Part shown: positions 55,530-64,000 of the stretch, one piece after another | Numbering within the stretch: position 1 is the stretch's first letter | Layout: the number at the start of each line of letters is the position of its first letter | Origin: Gemmatimonadota bacterium | GTDB taxonomy: Bacteria; Gemmatimonadota; Gemmatimonadetes; Longimicrobiales; Gaopeijiaceae | Direction of reading: 5' to 3' | DNA length: 64,000 nucleotides | Assembly: GCA_029262115.1 (NCBI GenBank) | Contig: JAJCZZ010000021.1 | Span: forward strand, 18,515-82,514 | The notes under the pieces: model-generated | The model's input: only the letters and a program-made list of their open reading frames with translations | Told to the model about the DNA's origin: nothing | Database searches by the model: none | Translations under genes and position numbers: made by a program

Positions 55530-56476
55530 AGGTCCTGATTACCGGCGCATCCGGATATCTTGGGGGCCGGCTTCACGGCTTCCTCGACACCTTCGGCAGG
55601 TACAGCCTCAGAATGGGCACCCGTAGCCGAGCGTGGCACGCCAACGCTGACGGTCCCTCGGAAACCGCGACGACCGATTGGGCTTCGAGATCATCCTTGC
55701 GAACCGCGTGCGAAGGGATTGACGCCGTCGTTCACCTCGCGGGGATGAGTGCACCGGACTGTCAGCGAGACCCCACGGGCGCGCTGACCGTCAATGGAGT
55801 GCACACGTCGAGGCTCCTGGCCGCCGCCTGTGACATGGGCGTCGACCGGTTCATCTATACGTCCACCGTCCACGTATACGGGGAACTCTCGGGTGTCGTC
55901 ACCGAAGCGACGTGCCCGCGCGGCACACACCCCTATGCGACCAGCAATCGGGCGGGCGAGGACGTTGTGATCGGCGCGTCGCTGCGTGGAGAGATCGAAG
56001 GTATTGTCGTCCGCCTGTCCAACGTTTTCGGAGTACCCGCCGATCCCGGTACAGACTGTTGGTCCTTGGTCGCGAACGACCTATGCCGTCAGGCGGCCAC
56101 GAAACGGCGCCTTGTGCTGACTTCGCCCGGCGTGCAGCGGCGGGACTTCGTCGCAGCCGGCCAAGCGACGCAGGCCCTGCGGCATCTCCTCGAAGTACCA
56201 CTCGATCGCGGGTGCGCCGGTACCTACAACGTCGGAGGCGAATGGTCCGCGACTATCCTCCAACTGGCCCATCGGATCTCGGACCGAGCGGAGGCCACGC
56301 TTGGCGTGCGGCCGACAATCAACGCCCCGTCCCTCACCAACGGCGACATTACCACGGGCTTCGAATACTCGATTGAAGCGCTTCGCGACACGGGATTCGA
56401 GTTGCCTGATCTGATAGACGACGAACTGGATAAGCTACTTCTCTACAGCCGCGATCGCTTCGCCGCGACACCATGA
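55526..56476 (+). CDS. SDR reductase/epimerase, last step of CDP-6-deoxyhexose synthesis
   Basis: 316 residues. VLITGASGYLGGRLHGFLD, VVHLAGMSAPDCQRDP, FIYTSTVHVYGELSG and THPYATSNRAGEDVVIGAS show an extended SDR with YxxxN in place of the usual YxxxK in the position I would align (PYATSNRAGE). This may reduce or alter catalysis. The GTG start overlaps the cupin gene. By position it should reduce the 4-keto sugar after epimerisation, giving a CDP-6-deoxyhexose. Which stereoisomer is unknown. Confidence 0.8.
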   Translation: MKVLITGASGYLGGRLHGFLDTFGRYSLRMGTRSRAWHANADGPSETATTDWASRSSLRTACEGIDAVVHLAGMSAPDCQRDPTGALTVNGVHTSRLLAAACDMGVDRFIYTSTVHVYGELSGVVTEATCPRGTHPYATSNRAGEDVVIGASLRGEIEGIVVRLSNVFGVPADPGTDCWSLVANDLCRQAATKRRLVLTSPGVQRRDFVAAGQATQALRHLLEVPLDRGCAGTYNVGGEWSATILQLAHRISDRAEATLGVRPTINAPSLTNGDITTGFEYSIEALRDTGFELPDLIDDELDKLLLYSRDRFAATP

Positions 56477-57603
56477 AGGGCGCGTTCATTATTTTCGGGA
56501 TCCAACTTCCATGGATTCAGCCTGTGGCCGTCGAACTCTCGGGCGACCATAAGGTGGTAGGGATTTCACTGTCGGCGCTCACGTTGCCCACCCGGACGAA
56601 CACCTCGCACTTTCGCGATGCGGCCGACACGACCGTCTATCAGCGGTGGGTCTATCCTCCGGGTTACAACGGCACCTTCCGGCGCGTCTTCACGACGGTC
56701 ATACACCGGAGACTCGCCCGTCTGATCGAACAACTCCATGCCGAGGTCGGACGGCACCCGACACTGGTCGTGCCTGACCACAGAATCGCGCCCTACCTTC
56801 GCGACATTCTCCCGACTCACATCGTTTACTGGAACTACGATGACTACCGTGTCCCGGACGGAATGGGAAGGCTCGTCCGGGACCCGGACGAGCTTACGAT
56901 GGTACGAGCGTCGGGAACCATCCTCTGTAGTTCATCCGTTCAGGCCCATCGGTTCGTGGACGACTTCCCCGATCGGGTGGACTGCATCCACCACTTCCCC
57001 CACGGCACCCACCCGGGCTTCCTGAATCCGGACCCGCTTGTCCCACCCGAGTCCGACACGGTCTGCGTGACGGGACGGCTGTCCATGCGCTACGATTGGC
57101 GAATGATCCACGATGTCGTGCGGGCGCTCCCCTCCATCCTGTTTCGGTTCGTCGGAGATATCGTCCCTGGTCCCGGCCCGGACGGAAGCCGGTCGTGGGA
57201 GGAGACGATGAAGGTCGTGTTGGGAGAGCCGAACGTTCACCGCATCTCCGGATTGCGTCACAACGAAACGGCCGTCCACTACTGGACCACAGCCGCGAAC
57301 TGGATGCCGTACCGAACTGATCTGGAGTTCGTGCTCTCGTCATGTCCTCTGAAGTTGACGGACGGACTCGCGAGCGGACGTCCCGTGATCAGCACCGACG
57401 TTCCCGAATGCAGATTGCACGATCCGTGGGTCACGATTGCTGACACCTCCGAGGAGGCGATCCGTGTCATCCGTGAACAGGTTGCCGTCCCTGTCGGGAC
57501 ACGAGGAGCACGGGCGCAGGCTCAGGTGGAGTACGCGCGCCTGAATAGCTGGAAGAAGCGAGCCGAGGTCATCGAGGGACTGAGCGGGGCCTCCAGTGGC
57601 TAG
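56473..57603 (+). CDS. GT-B glycosyltransferase (TuaH-like)
   Basis: 376 residues. VVGISLSALTLPTRTNTSHF, HIVYWNYDDYRVPDGMGRLV and ASGTILCSSSVQAHRFVDDF are like TuaH and related glycosyltransferases; WMPYRTDLEFVLSSCPLKLT and DGLASGRPVISTDVPE are the C-terminal donor-binding motifs. No transmembrane segment. It overlaps both neighbours, 4 bases with the SDR gene and 8 with the membrane gene. Sugar specificity unknown. Confidence 0.8.
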   Translation: MKGAFIIFGIQLPWIQPVAVELSGDHKVVGISLSALTLPTRTNTSHFRDAADTTVYQRWVYPPGYNGTFRRVFTTVIHRRLARLIEQLHAEVGRHPTLVVPDHRIAPYLRDILPTHIVYWNYDDYRVPDGMGRLVRDPDELTMVRASGTILCSSSVQAHRFVDDFPDRVDCIHHFPHGTHPGFLNPDPLVPPESDTVCVTGRLSMRYDWRMIHDVVRALPSILFRFVGDIVPGPGPDGSRSWEETMKVVLGEPNVHRISGLRHNETAVHYWTTAANWMPYRTDLEFVLSSCPLKLTDGLASGRPVISTDVPECRLHDPWVTIADTSEEAIRVIREQVAVPVGTRGARAQAQVEYARLNSWKKRAEVIEGLSGASSG

Positions 57604-58813
57604 GATGCTGCGGTTTCAGCGTGGTAAGATGAACGCTGTGCTTCTCTTCTCGGCGCTCCTCGCCTCGACGATCTACATGTCGGAGCTCGGCGGGGCCGGT
57701 TCGATCTGGACAGTGGTCACGTGGGCACTCTCTCTGTGGTTCATTTCGGTGAATCTCCGAAAGGCTCTCTTTCAGTCCGTCTTCATGATTCCCATCGCGT
57801 TCGTGTTTATCAGCACGATCGCCAACCTAGGTCATCTACCACCCGCGGGGATCCGGTCGGCTCTGGCGACGGTGATTGGGTTCCTGCTCTTTGCTCTTCC
57901 ACCCCTAATGCTCGACAAGCGCCTGATGTCCCGCCTGGTGACCGCCTATCTCCTCTTCGTGGGAGCGCTGTCGACCTGGTTGTTGATGTCGAACCCCGAA
58001 CGACTGGTCGGCGGCAACATCAATTTCAACGTCAATCCGAACGCGGCGGCGCAGCTTTTCTACGTGTGCGGGGCGCTCGCCCTTTTCCTCCTTCGGTCCC
58101 GGATGAAGTGGTTCGCCGTCTTGGTGTTCGGCCTCCTGATGATCACTACCCAGGCCCGGACAGCGAACGTTGTGTTCCTCATGACCGTCGGAGCGTACCT
58201 GATCACCGGTGAGCGGCGCAGTCTTCCCAGATTTTCGACCATCCTCCGCGCCATCGCTGGCTTCTTGGCGGGTCTGGCCGTGGTCCTGCTGGCGGGGCGG
58301 CTTCTCCGCCCCGATGACTTCGACAGCCTGATGGACCGCTTTCGTGATCTCAGTAACCCCGGTTCGTTCACCCGGAGTCGTTGGTCGATCTGGCGGGTCG
58401 GGATCGAACTCGCACTCGAGTCTCCTGGCAAACTGCTGTTCGGGCATGGCGCTGCACAAATATCGTTGCTGATCGGTCGTGGCGCCCACAGTTCGTACAT
58501 TACGGCCTTGGCGTCGTTCGGAATCCTGTTCCTGGGCAGTAGCTTGATGGCAATGGTGGCATGGATGTGGTCGTTCGCAAAACGGGGATATCTGAAGATA
58601 CTTGCGATCGCGATTCCGATTCTCCTCTACGGAGTGACCGACACCTTCGTATTCTCCGGAGTCTCGTTTCCCTGGTTTCTCTTGGCGTTTATTTCGATCA
58701 TCGTGGCTGCCGTGCCCACGGAAGAACTCGCGGCTACTAGCCGGGCCCACGGGTCGGTTTCCTTATCACCGCGAAGGACGCATGGACGGTGGGTGCTTCC
58801 AGGTGGAGTCTAG
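57596..58813 (+). CDS. O-antigen polymerase/ligase-like membrane protein (Wzy_C)
   Basis: 405 residues with about 10 hydrophobic helices (e.g. ALFQSVFMIPIAFVFISTIA, FAVLVFGLLMITTQARTANV, ALASFGILFLGSSLMAMVAW). The Wzy_C-type periplasmic region RSRWSIWRVGIELALESPGK followed by LLFGHGAAQ and then HSSYITALASFG is the family signature (PF04932). It should polymerise repeat units or ligate the glycan. With Wzz and a Wza exporter at the left, polymerase is the more natural role. GTG 57596, 8-base overlap with the previous gene. The C-terminal 25 residues are hydrophilic. Confidence 0.83.
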   Translation: MARMLRFQRGKMNAVLLFSALLASTIYMSELGGAGSIWTVVTWALSLWFISVNLRKALFQSVFMIPIAFVFISTIANLGHLPPAGIRSALATVIGFLLFALPPLMLDKRLMSRLVTAYLLFVGALSTWLLMSNPERLVGGNINFNVNPNAAAQLFYVCGALALFLLRSRMKWFAVLVFGLLMITTQARTANVVFLMTVGAYLITGERRSLPRFSTILRAIAGFLAGLAVVLLAGRLLRPDDFDSLMDRFRDLSNPGSFTRSRWSIWRVGIELALESPGKLLFGHGAAQISLLIGRGAHSSYITALASFGILFLGSSLMAMVAWMWSFAKRGYLKILAIAIPILLYGVTDTFVFSGVSFPWFLLAFISIIVAAVPTEELAATSRAHGSVSLSPRRTHGRWVLPGGV

Positions 58814-58883
58814 TCGTTGTATTCCTCGAAGTACCTCGACGGGAAGGTCCAGTTGTGGACAATTCCACCGTGTGCATCGTCCG

Positions 58884-60131
58884 ATGCGTAACGATTCCCG
58901 GCCTCAAGCACCCGACGACTTGAACGCCGACGCACTGCACGTTCTCGTCATCCCCGCGGAACACTTCGCTACCGAGGCCATGCCCCTTGGTGGGATTTTT
59001 CAACTCCACCAGGTCGAGGCATTGAGCGACGCGGGTTTCCGGGCCGGAGTGATCAACGCAGGTATGGTGTCGCCGAGGTATCTCGGCCGACGCTACCGGT
59101 ACGTCCCATACGAGGTGATCGGACGGACGCCCGTCTATCGACGTTTCCAAAGAAGTCTCCGAATTCAGCGGTTCTCAAGCCTGAAACAGGCCGTCCGGCG
59201 GAGGCGGGACATGGGCGTGCACCTCTACGAGACCTATCAGCGGAACCATGGCACGCCGGACGTAGTCCATGCGCATGATGTCCTTTACGCGGGCGCCATC
59301 GCCCAGGAAATACACGAGCGATACGGCATGCCGTACGTGCTGACGGAGCACTCCAGTTTGATCATGCGCGAGGGATTGCACGGGCCGGGTCTTGACATCG
59401 CTCGGGAGTGCGCTACGGCGGCATCCGCCGTGACTGCGGTGAGCTCCACGTTGGCGGGGGAGCTCCAGAGCCAACTGGGCCTGCCTCATGTAGAAGTGGA
59501 TGTACTTCCGAACGTCCTCGACCCGTCGTTTTCCTCGGGCCCGCTACCACCTCGACATCGAAGCCCTGGCATCCGCTTCCTCACCGTGGGTTCCCTCGAC
59601 GAGAACAAGGACCAAACGACGTTGCTGCGGGCCTTCGCACGTCGATTCGCCTCTCAACCGGATGTCACACTCAGAATCGGAGGTACGGGCCCGATGCGCG
59701 GGAGGCTGAGACGGATCTCTTCGCGGCTCGGGATCACACGCCAAGTCGAGTTCCTCGGATCCATTGAGCGCAGGCGCGTGCGTGAGGAGATGAGGAACGC
59801 GAGTTGCTTCGTTCTGAGCAGTCGGGTGGAGACGTTCGGCGTCGTAGTGATCGAAGCCCTGTCGTGCGGACTTCCTGTGGTCTCCACGCGGTCGGGAGGT
59901 CCGGACGATATCGTACAACCGACGAACGGCCTCCTTGTGGAACGGGGCGATGTGGGGGGGTTGGCCGACGCGATGGAGCGGGTGAGTGCAAACCTCGACG
60001 ACTACGATCCGTCGCGCCTCCGCTCCGAGTGTATCCAGTGCTTCGGGCCGGAGGCGTTCGTACGGCGAGCACGTGTGCTCTTCGGCCGGGCAACCCGGAG
60101 CGCGGACGCCGGCGGAGGCGCACTCCGTTGA
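58884..60131 (+). CDS. Family 4 glycosyltransferase
   Basis: 415 residues from ATG 58884; the open frame extends 34 codons upstream but with no domain content. The N-terminal part (EAMPLGGIFQLHQVEALSDA, VVHAHDVLYAGAIAQEIHE, VLTEHSSLIMREGL) and the donor half (FLTVGSLDENKDQTTLLRAF, RETFGVVVIEALS-type segment as VETFGVVVIEALSCGLPVVS, with E-x7-E) define GT4. It retains the configuration of the donor sugar. TTGA at its end couples it to wecB. Confidence 0.88.
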   Translation: MRNDSRPQAPDDLNADALHVLVIPAEHFATEAMPLGGIFQLHQVEALSDAGFRAGVINAGMVSPRYLGRRYRYVPYEVIGRTPVYRRFQRSLRIQRFSSLKQAVRRRRDMGVHLYETYQRNHGTPDVVHAHDVLYAGAIAQEIHERYGMPYVLTEHSSLIMREGLHGPGLDIARECATAASAVTAVSSTLAGELQSQLGLPHVEVDVLPNVLDPSFSSGPLPPRHRSPGIRFLTVGSLDENKDQTTLLRAFARRFASQPDVTLRIGGTGPMRGRLRRISSRLGITRQVEFLGSIERRRVREEMRNASCFVLSSRVETFGVVVIEALSCGLPVVSTRSGGPDDIVQPTNGLLVERGDVGGLADAMERVSANLDDYDPSRLRSECIQCFGPEAFVRRARVLFGRATRSADAGGGALR

Positions 60132-61225
60132 TTTCGGTCCTCACGGTCGTCGGTGCGCGTCCACAACTCGTCAAGGCGAGTACGGTGTCGCAGGCCTTGG
60201 CGGAGCGGGGCGGGTTCAGCGAGCGGTTAGTACATACGGGCCAGCACTTCGACACCAACATGTCCCAGGTCTTCTTTGACGAACTGGGCATGCGGGCTCC
60301 TGATGTGAATTTGGGGATTCACGGTGGAGGGCATGGCGAGATGACGGGGCGGATGCTCGAAGCGCTGGAAGCGGAGATGGGCGCGGACGCTCCCGACGTG
60401 GTACTAGTGTATGGGGATACCAATTCGACGCTGGCTGGCGCGCTGGGGGCGGCCAAGCTCGGGATTCCGGTCGCCCACGTAGAGGCGGGCCTACGATCGT
60501 TCAATCGGGCGATGCCAGAAGAGATCAATCGGGTTGTCGCGGACCACCTCTCTGAGTGGCTGTTCGCACCCACGGCGGACGCCGTGGCCAACCTCGAGCG
60601 CGAGGGTATCGACCGCTCGTCGATATTTCGCGTCGGCGACGTAATGTACGATGTCGCCCTCGCGCACGCAGCGGAGGCGGAGCGGCGAGCGCCAGCGGCG
60701 CTGACGAAGCTCGGGCTCGCTCCTGGCAGCTATGTCCTGGTCACCGTGCATCGAGCAGAGAACACGGACTCCGCCGCCCGACTGGGCGTGATCGTTCGGG
60801 CGCTCCTCGGCCTGAGCGATCAACTCCCAGTTGTCTGGCCGATCCATCCCAGAGCGTCCGGCGCCTTGCGAGAATACGGGTTGGACGCGTCGGGTATTCA
60901 ACTCATCGACCCGGTAGGATATCTGGATATGGTCTGCCTGGAGCGCCACGCTGCGGTCATCGCTACTGACTCTGGTGGTGTACAGAAGGAGGCGTACTTC
61001 CACGGCGTACCGTGCATCACGCTCCGTGACGAGACCGAGTGGATTGAACTCCTGGCCATGGGTTGGAACCGCCTGGTCCCTCCCCACGATCCAGCGGCGA
61101 TCGTCGAGGCCGTCGTCGGTGCGGTCGGCACTCGGGGGTCCGATGGTAAACCCTACGGAGACGGACATGCGTCCCACCACGTTGCCTCCGCGCTGGAGAA
61201 AGTGATTACGGGCGGTGCAGGGTGA
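60128..61225 (+). CDS. wecB: UDP-N-acetylglucosamine 2-epimerase (non-hydrolysing)
   Basis: 365 residues from TTG 60128, which overlaps the preceding stop. LTVVGARPQLVKASTVSQAL, HTGQHFDTNMSQVFF, VYGDTNSTLAGALGAAKLG, HVEAGLRSFNRAMPEEINR, VTVHRAENTDSAARLGVI and ATDSGGVQKEAYFHGVPCIT are all WecB. It makes UDP-ManNAc. The hydrolysing NeuC is related, but the length and motif set favour WecB. A WecC (UDP-ManNAc dehydrogenase) is not beside it, so ManNAc itself or another derivative is the product used. Confidence 0.93.
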   Translation: MISVLTVVGARPQLVKASTVSQALAERGGFSERLVHTGQHFDTNMSQVFFDELGMRAPDVNLGIHGGGHGEMTGRMLEALEAEMGADAPDVVLVYGDTNSTLAGALGAAKLGIPVAHVEAGLRSFNRAMPEEINRVVADHLSEWLFAPTADAVANLEREGIDRSSIFRVGDVMYDVALAHAAEAERRAPAALTKLGLAPGSYVLVTVHRAENTDSAARLGVIVRALLGLSDQLPVVWPIHPRASGALREYGLDASGIQLIDPVGYLDMVCLERHAAVIATDSGGVQKEAYFHGVPCITLRDETEWIELLAMGWNRLVPPHDPAAIVEAVVGAVGTRGSDGKPYGDGHASHHVASALEKVITGGAG

Positions 61226-61355
61226 TCATCCTTCCGCAGGTCCGCCCCCCTCGTTCTGTAGCCGCGAACAAGGTCCCGCACTATCTTTCGCGGCGTTCAC
61301 ATCCCGATAGTCCAGAAGATCCCGCAGGCTCCCCCGCCCGACTCGCCTCACTGAA

Positions 61356-62630
61356 ATGAATATTTGGTACGTGTCGGCCCACGACCAGCCGAGAGGCCGG
61401 TCTGCCAGGACCTACGACTTCGCCTCGGAACTCGTCCAGCTCGGCCACGACGTCACGTTCTTTACGAACAGTTTCTGCCACTGGACGCACACAGACTTCC
61501 TGTCGCCTTCCGAGCCATGGCGGGTGGAGGACGTGGACGGAATCCGTGTCGTTTGGCTCCGGACGTTCCCGTACAAGGACAACGGATGGCGTCGCGGCAT
61601 GAACATGTTGTCCAACGTCTGGCGAGTTCTCCAGGCCGCCCGGCGCCTTTCGGACGTACCAGATGTGGTGGTGGGCCCGTCGGTGCCGCTGGGTACTGGG
61701 TGGGCCGCGTCCCGTATCGCTCGCAGTCGTGATGCGGCCTTCGTGTACGAGGTCCGTGACGTATGGCCGATCGCACTGGTGGACAACGGCACTCTCTCTC
61801 GGTGGAGCCCCGTCTACTCGGGGTTCCGCGCCGTTGAGAAATACCTCTACCGTGAGGCGGACAGGATCTCGGCGGCCATGCCGCTGCTGCGGGACCATGT
61901 GGCTGAGAGCGGAGGTGATCCAGCGCTGGTCGAGTGGATGCCCAATGGTGTGAACCTAGAGCGATTCGCCGGGCAGCCGCCCTATGACGGCGGCTGCCCG
62001 GACCGGATCACCATCCTCTACATCGGTGGCTTCGGATTCGCTCACGACGTGATCTCCATCGTCAGAGCCGCGGCCATCTTGGATCGGGAAGATCCGGAGG
62101 CCTACCGCTTCGTCATCATCGGCTCTGGACCCAAGAAGCAGGAGTGCCTAGGGGCGGGCGCTCGACTGTCGAATATCGAGTTCAGAGATTCGGTGCCGAA
62201 GTCGGAGATCCCGAACCTTCAGTCCGGCGCCGACGTTCTGGTTGCCGCCGTCACCGACTCTGCAGCGTACCGCTTCGGCCTAAACCTCAACAAGATCTAT
62301 GACTACTTCGCTTCGGGCCGCCCGACCGTCTTTTCCGGAAACGCCCCCAACGATCCCATTCGTGAGGCAGGCGCCGGCATTACCGTGCCGCCCGAGCAGC
62401 CCGATGTTCTCGCCGACGCGTTCCGCATGCTTCGTAGGGCCAGTCCGGAGGATCGCCGTGAGATGGGAAGCCGCGGAAGAGCTTGGGTGGAAGAGAACTT
62501 CGACATGCGTCGACTAGGAAAGGGAATGGAAGAACTGATGTCTCGCGCGATTTCTAATCGACGCGGAAACGCCGTCGTGTCTCCCTCGCCCCACACTCAA
62601 CCCGCTGGACAGACCGTGGGTGGACGATGA
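61356..62630 (+). CDS. Family 4 glycosyltransferase (WbuB-like)
   Basis: 424 residues. WYVSAHDQPRGRSARTYDFA, ELVQLGHDVTFFTNSF, FVYEVRDVWPIALVDNGTLS and WMPNGVNLERF are the WbuB/WbnK-like GT4 N-terminus. The C-terminal FRDSVPKSEIPNLQSGADVL and KIYDYFASGRPTVFSGNAPN complete the donor site. A 130-base gap upstream separates it from wecB. It likely transfers a HexNAc, often the case for WbuB relatives. Confidence 0.87.
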   Translation: MNIWYVSAHDQPRGRSARTYDFASELVQLGHDVTFFTNSFCHWTHTDFLSPSEPWRVEDVDGIRVVWLRTFPYKDNGWRRGMNMLSNVWRVLQAARRLSDVPDVVVGPSVPLGTGWAASRIARSRDAAFVYEVRDVWPIALVDNGTLSRWSPVYSGFRAVEKYLYREADRISAAMPLLRDHVAESGGDPALVEWMPNGVNLERFAGQPPYDGGCPDRITILYIGGFGFAHDVISIVRAAAILDREDPEAYRFVIIGSGPKKQECLGAGARLSNIEFRDSVPKSEIPNLQSGADVLVAAVTDSAAYRFGLNLNKIYDYFASGRPTVFSGNAPNDPIREAGAGITVPPEQPDVLADAFRMLRRASPEDRREMGSRGRAWVEENFDMRRLGKGMEELMSRAISNRRGNAVVSPSPHTQPAGQTVGGR

Positions 62631-63499
62631 CTGAACACGGACCGCTGGATCTGAGCGCGCTCGAACCCAGAAAGATCCAGGAGATCGAGCACTCGCGCAA
62701 GCGGCGTCAGATCCTCCAGGGGAGCGAGCGGAGTGCGGATACCAACCAGGCTGAAGAGGCGTCCAATCTCGATAACCTGATTCGAGACGAAGACGCATTC
62801 AAGTATCACTTCGCGAACATCAAGTATTACTCCGTAACGCAAGCGAGCGAGCAGTACCAGCACGAATGGATGAGAGAACGCTGCCGCCCGGGCAGCACGG
62901 TTCTCGACTGGGCGTGCGGGAATGGAGAGAACGGGATTTTCGCGGCGGAGTGCGGGGCAGAGGTGCGCGGCATGGACATCTCGCCCGAAGGAGTTGAAAA
63001 CGCCAATCTCAACGCGGAGTCAGCCGGAGTCGCAGACCGGTGCCACTTCGAGGTCATGGACGGAGAAAACATGACCTTCCCCGACAACACCTTCGACTAT
63101 GCAGTGGAGTACGGCGCCCTGCATCACGTCGAGTTGGACGCAGCCCTCTCCGAGTTGGCCCGCGTCATCAAGCCAGGCGGCCAGATGGTCTGTGTCGAGG
63201 CGCTTCGGCACAATCCGCTGATCCACGCGTATCGGCGGCGGACACCTCACCTTCGGACCCCGTGGGAAGTTGATCACATCCTCGGGGTCGAGAGTCTCGC
63301 GACGATGAAGAAGTACTTCAGCACGGTGGAAGCTCGATATTTCCACCTCGCCGCAATCGCCGCGGTTCCGTTCCGGAAAACCCCGATCTTCCGGCCTCTT
63401 CGCGCCGCCCTCAATGCGGTAGACCGAGTCCTCTTGAGCAACCGTCTCATCGGGAAGTACGCGTGGATCATGGTGGTGACCCTGGGGGATCCGAGGTAG
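62627..63499 (+). CDS. Class I SAM-dependent methyltransferase
   Basis: 290 residues. TVLDWACGNGENGIFAAECG is motif I, EVRGMDISPEGVENANLNAE motif II, FPDNTFDYAVEYGALHHVEL motif III, and LARVIKPGGQMVCVEALRHN follows. The N-terminal 70 residues are charged and helical. ATG 62627 overlaps the preceding gene by 4 bases. It probably methylates a sugar or the chain end of the glycan, a common length-capping step. It is the last gene of the cluster. Confidence 0.85.
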   Translation: MTEHGPLDLSALEPRKIQEIEHSRKRRQILQGSERSADTNQAEEASNLDNLIRDEDAFKYHFANIKYYSVTQASEQYQHEWMRERCRPGSTVLDWACGNGENGIFAAECGAEVRGMDISPEGVENANLNAESAGVADRCHFEVMDGENMTFPDNTFDYAVEYGALHHVELDAALSELARVIKPGGQMVCVEALRHNPLIHAYRRRTPHLRTPWEVDHILGVESLATMKKYFSTVEARYFHLAAIAAVPFRKTPIFRPLRAALNAVDRVLLSNRLIGKYAWIMVVTLGDPR

Positions 63500-63844
63500 C
63501 CGATCATGGCCCCGCGCACCCTTTGGACGAATTGGAGGTAGCCTCGGGGACGGACTGTCCGACGGAAGTCGAGGGCTCGGGTCGAGCCTCCGGCGTCTCC
63601 CCCCACTGAGGCATTGCACGACCGCGCGAGACCCGCGTCGCGCAACTCGGTGAACTCGATTCTCCGTGGAGGGGCCCCTCTCAACCGGTGGGACCAGCCT
63701 GGGGGGTTTTCGGCACAACCTGCCGGTACAAGTACCGGGCGCTCGATTCGTCGCGTATCACGAGTCCCGAGGAATCACGGCCCCGGGTCTGGGACTGCTG
63801 AGCGAGAGTCCCTAGTCCTACGCGTTGCCCGGGGGGGACCTTGC
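63500..63844. other. Non-coding sequence after the cluster
   Basis: No supportable gene. Open frames present are without motifs or initiation context. CCGGTAC-AA-GTACCGG at 63723-63738 is a 7-bp perfect inverted repeat with a 2-base loop. No obvious U-rich terminator follows the methyltransferase gene. Confidence 0.45.
63723..63738. repeat. 7-bp perfect inverted repeat (CCGGTAC / GTACCGG)
   Basis: A near-palindrome with a 2-base AA centre in the non-coding region after the cluster. It could be an operator-like site or part of a mobile-element boundary. No direct evidence for either. Confidence 0.5.
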
Positions 63845-63849
63845 CTGCG

Positions 63850-64000
63850 GATTCCGGAGCATGCCGACCACCGAATCCGGAGCATGCCGTCCACCCCCGT
63901 GGGGGGTGAGGGAAGGATGAGCTGCCAGTAGCGCTGGAGAACCTGTTTCCCCGGCCACCAATGGTGCTTCCTCGATCAACTTCAATCGAGGAGGCACGGT
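63850..64000 (+). mobile_element. Possible left end of an IS21-type insertion sequence, cut by the window edge
   Basis: Two 17-base direct copies, GATTCCGGAGCATGCCG at 63850-63866 and GAATCCGGAGCATGCCG at 63873-63889, are spaced 23 bases apart. Repeated transposase-binding sites of this style occur at the ends of IS21-family elements. Near the right edge, CCTCGAT and ATCGAGG form a 7-bp hairpin that merges with a GAGGAGG Shine-Dalgarno sequence at about 63985-63995, as expected just before an istA-type start codon outside the window. No transposase codons are visible, so this is inference from repeats and layout. Confidence 0.35.

Noticed and set aside
53210..56476. Rhamnose (dTDP) pathway reading of the RmlC- and RmlD-like genes
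   Set aside because: The adjacent activating enzymes are RfbF and RfbG (CDP), and no RmlA or RmlB is present.
63614..63931. 105-codon open frame after the methyltransferase gene
   Set aside because: It runs through the inverted repeat and the IS-like direct repeats, and its sequence has no protein-like character.

Overview
The window is a 64 kb piece of a GC-rich bacterial chromosome. It is almost entirely coding, and most of it is devoted to making and exporting a complex surface glycan. The housekeeping genes present (bifunctional Rel, UvrB, NadD, BamD, TsaB/TsaE/RimI, RadC), a Wza/Wzz-type export pair and a large lipoprotein with DUF11 repeats point to a diderm bacterium. A decayed SecA-like fragment with an inserted charged segment, together with the style of the Ig/DUF11 lipoprotein, suggests Gemmatimonadota or a close relative. 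This placement is inferred from protein style only; no rRNA or other taxonomic marker lies in the window. I found no tRNA, rRNA or CRISPR.

Layout. (1) 1-681: the 5' part of a NeuB-type synthase on the minus strand, running off the left edge. (2) 682-4410: a 1242-residue Big_2/DUF11 lipoprotein on the plus strand, overlapping radC tail to tail. (3) 4302-22419, minus strand: housekeeping genes interleaved with envelope genes. In transcription order these are rel, uvrB, a DegT aminotransferase, ugd, a UDP-xylose synthase, two TPR proteins, bamD, nadD, a UDP-sugar epimerase, tsaE, a Wza-like exporter, Wzz, tsaB, rimI and radC. (4) 22525-32430, minus strand: an unusual sugar operon holding a HAD phosphatase, a GNAT acetyltransferase, an orphan E1-alpha/E1-beta pair, an aldo/keto reductase, the initiating sugar transferase, a SecA remnant, a cyclase-family protein, a KdsB-like cytidylyltransferase, a 2-hydroxyacid dehydrogenase and a glycosyltransferase-dehydrogenase fusion. 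(5) 32702-63499, plus strand: a long, nearly gapless operon or series of operons. It contains NUDIX-like, NeuB, ABC flippase, PseB-like, aldo/keto reductase, a cytidylyltransferase-aminotransferase fusion, further nonulosonate-type genes, a PseA/WbpG-like amidotransferase with an adjoining amidase, LIC12162-family and related transferases, a CDP-6-deoxyhexose set, a polymerase/ligase, WecB, three glycosyltransferases and a methyltransferase. (6) 63500-64000: non-coding, ending in repeats that look like the left end of an IS21-type element.

How the genes fit together. PseB-like, aminotransferases, acetyltransferase, NeuB and SpsF/PseF-like genes together describe synthesis of one or more CMP-activated sialic-acid-like (nonulosonic) sugars. 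A PseA-like enzyme probably adds an amidino group, and the LIC12162-family and similar proteins are candidate transferases. A second branch makes a CDP-6-deoxyhexose, a third makes UDP-xylose, and WecB supplies UDP-ManNAc. The PglC-like sugar transferase would start the repeat on undecaprenyl phosphate, the ABC protein would flip it, the Wzy/WaaL-like protein would polymerise or ligate it, and Wzz and Wza would set length and export it.

The most interesting points are the amidotransferase-amidase pair (no HisH/HisF partner is present), two multidomain fusions, an orphan pyruvate-dehydrogenase-type E1 pair inside a sugar operon, and the SecA fossil.
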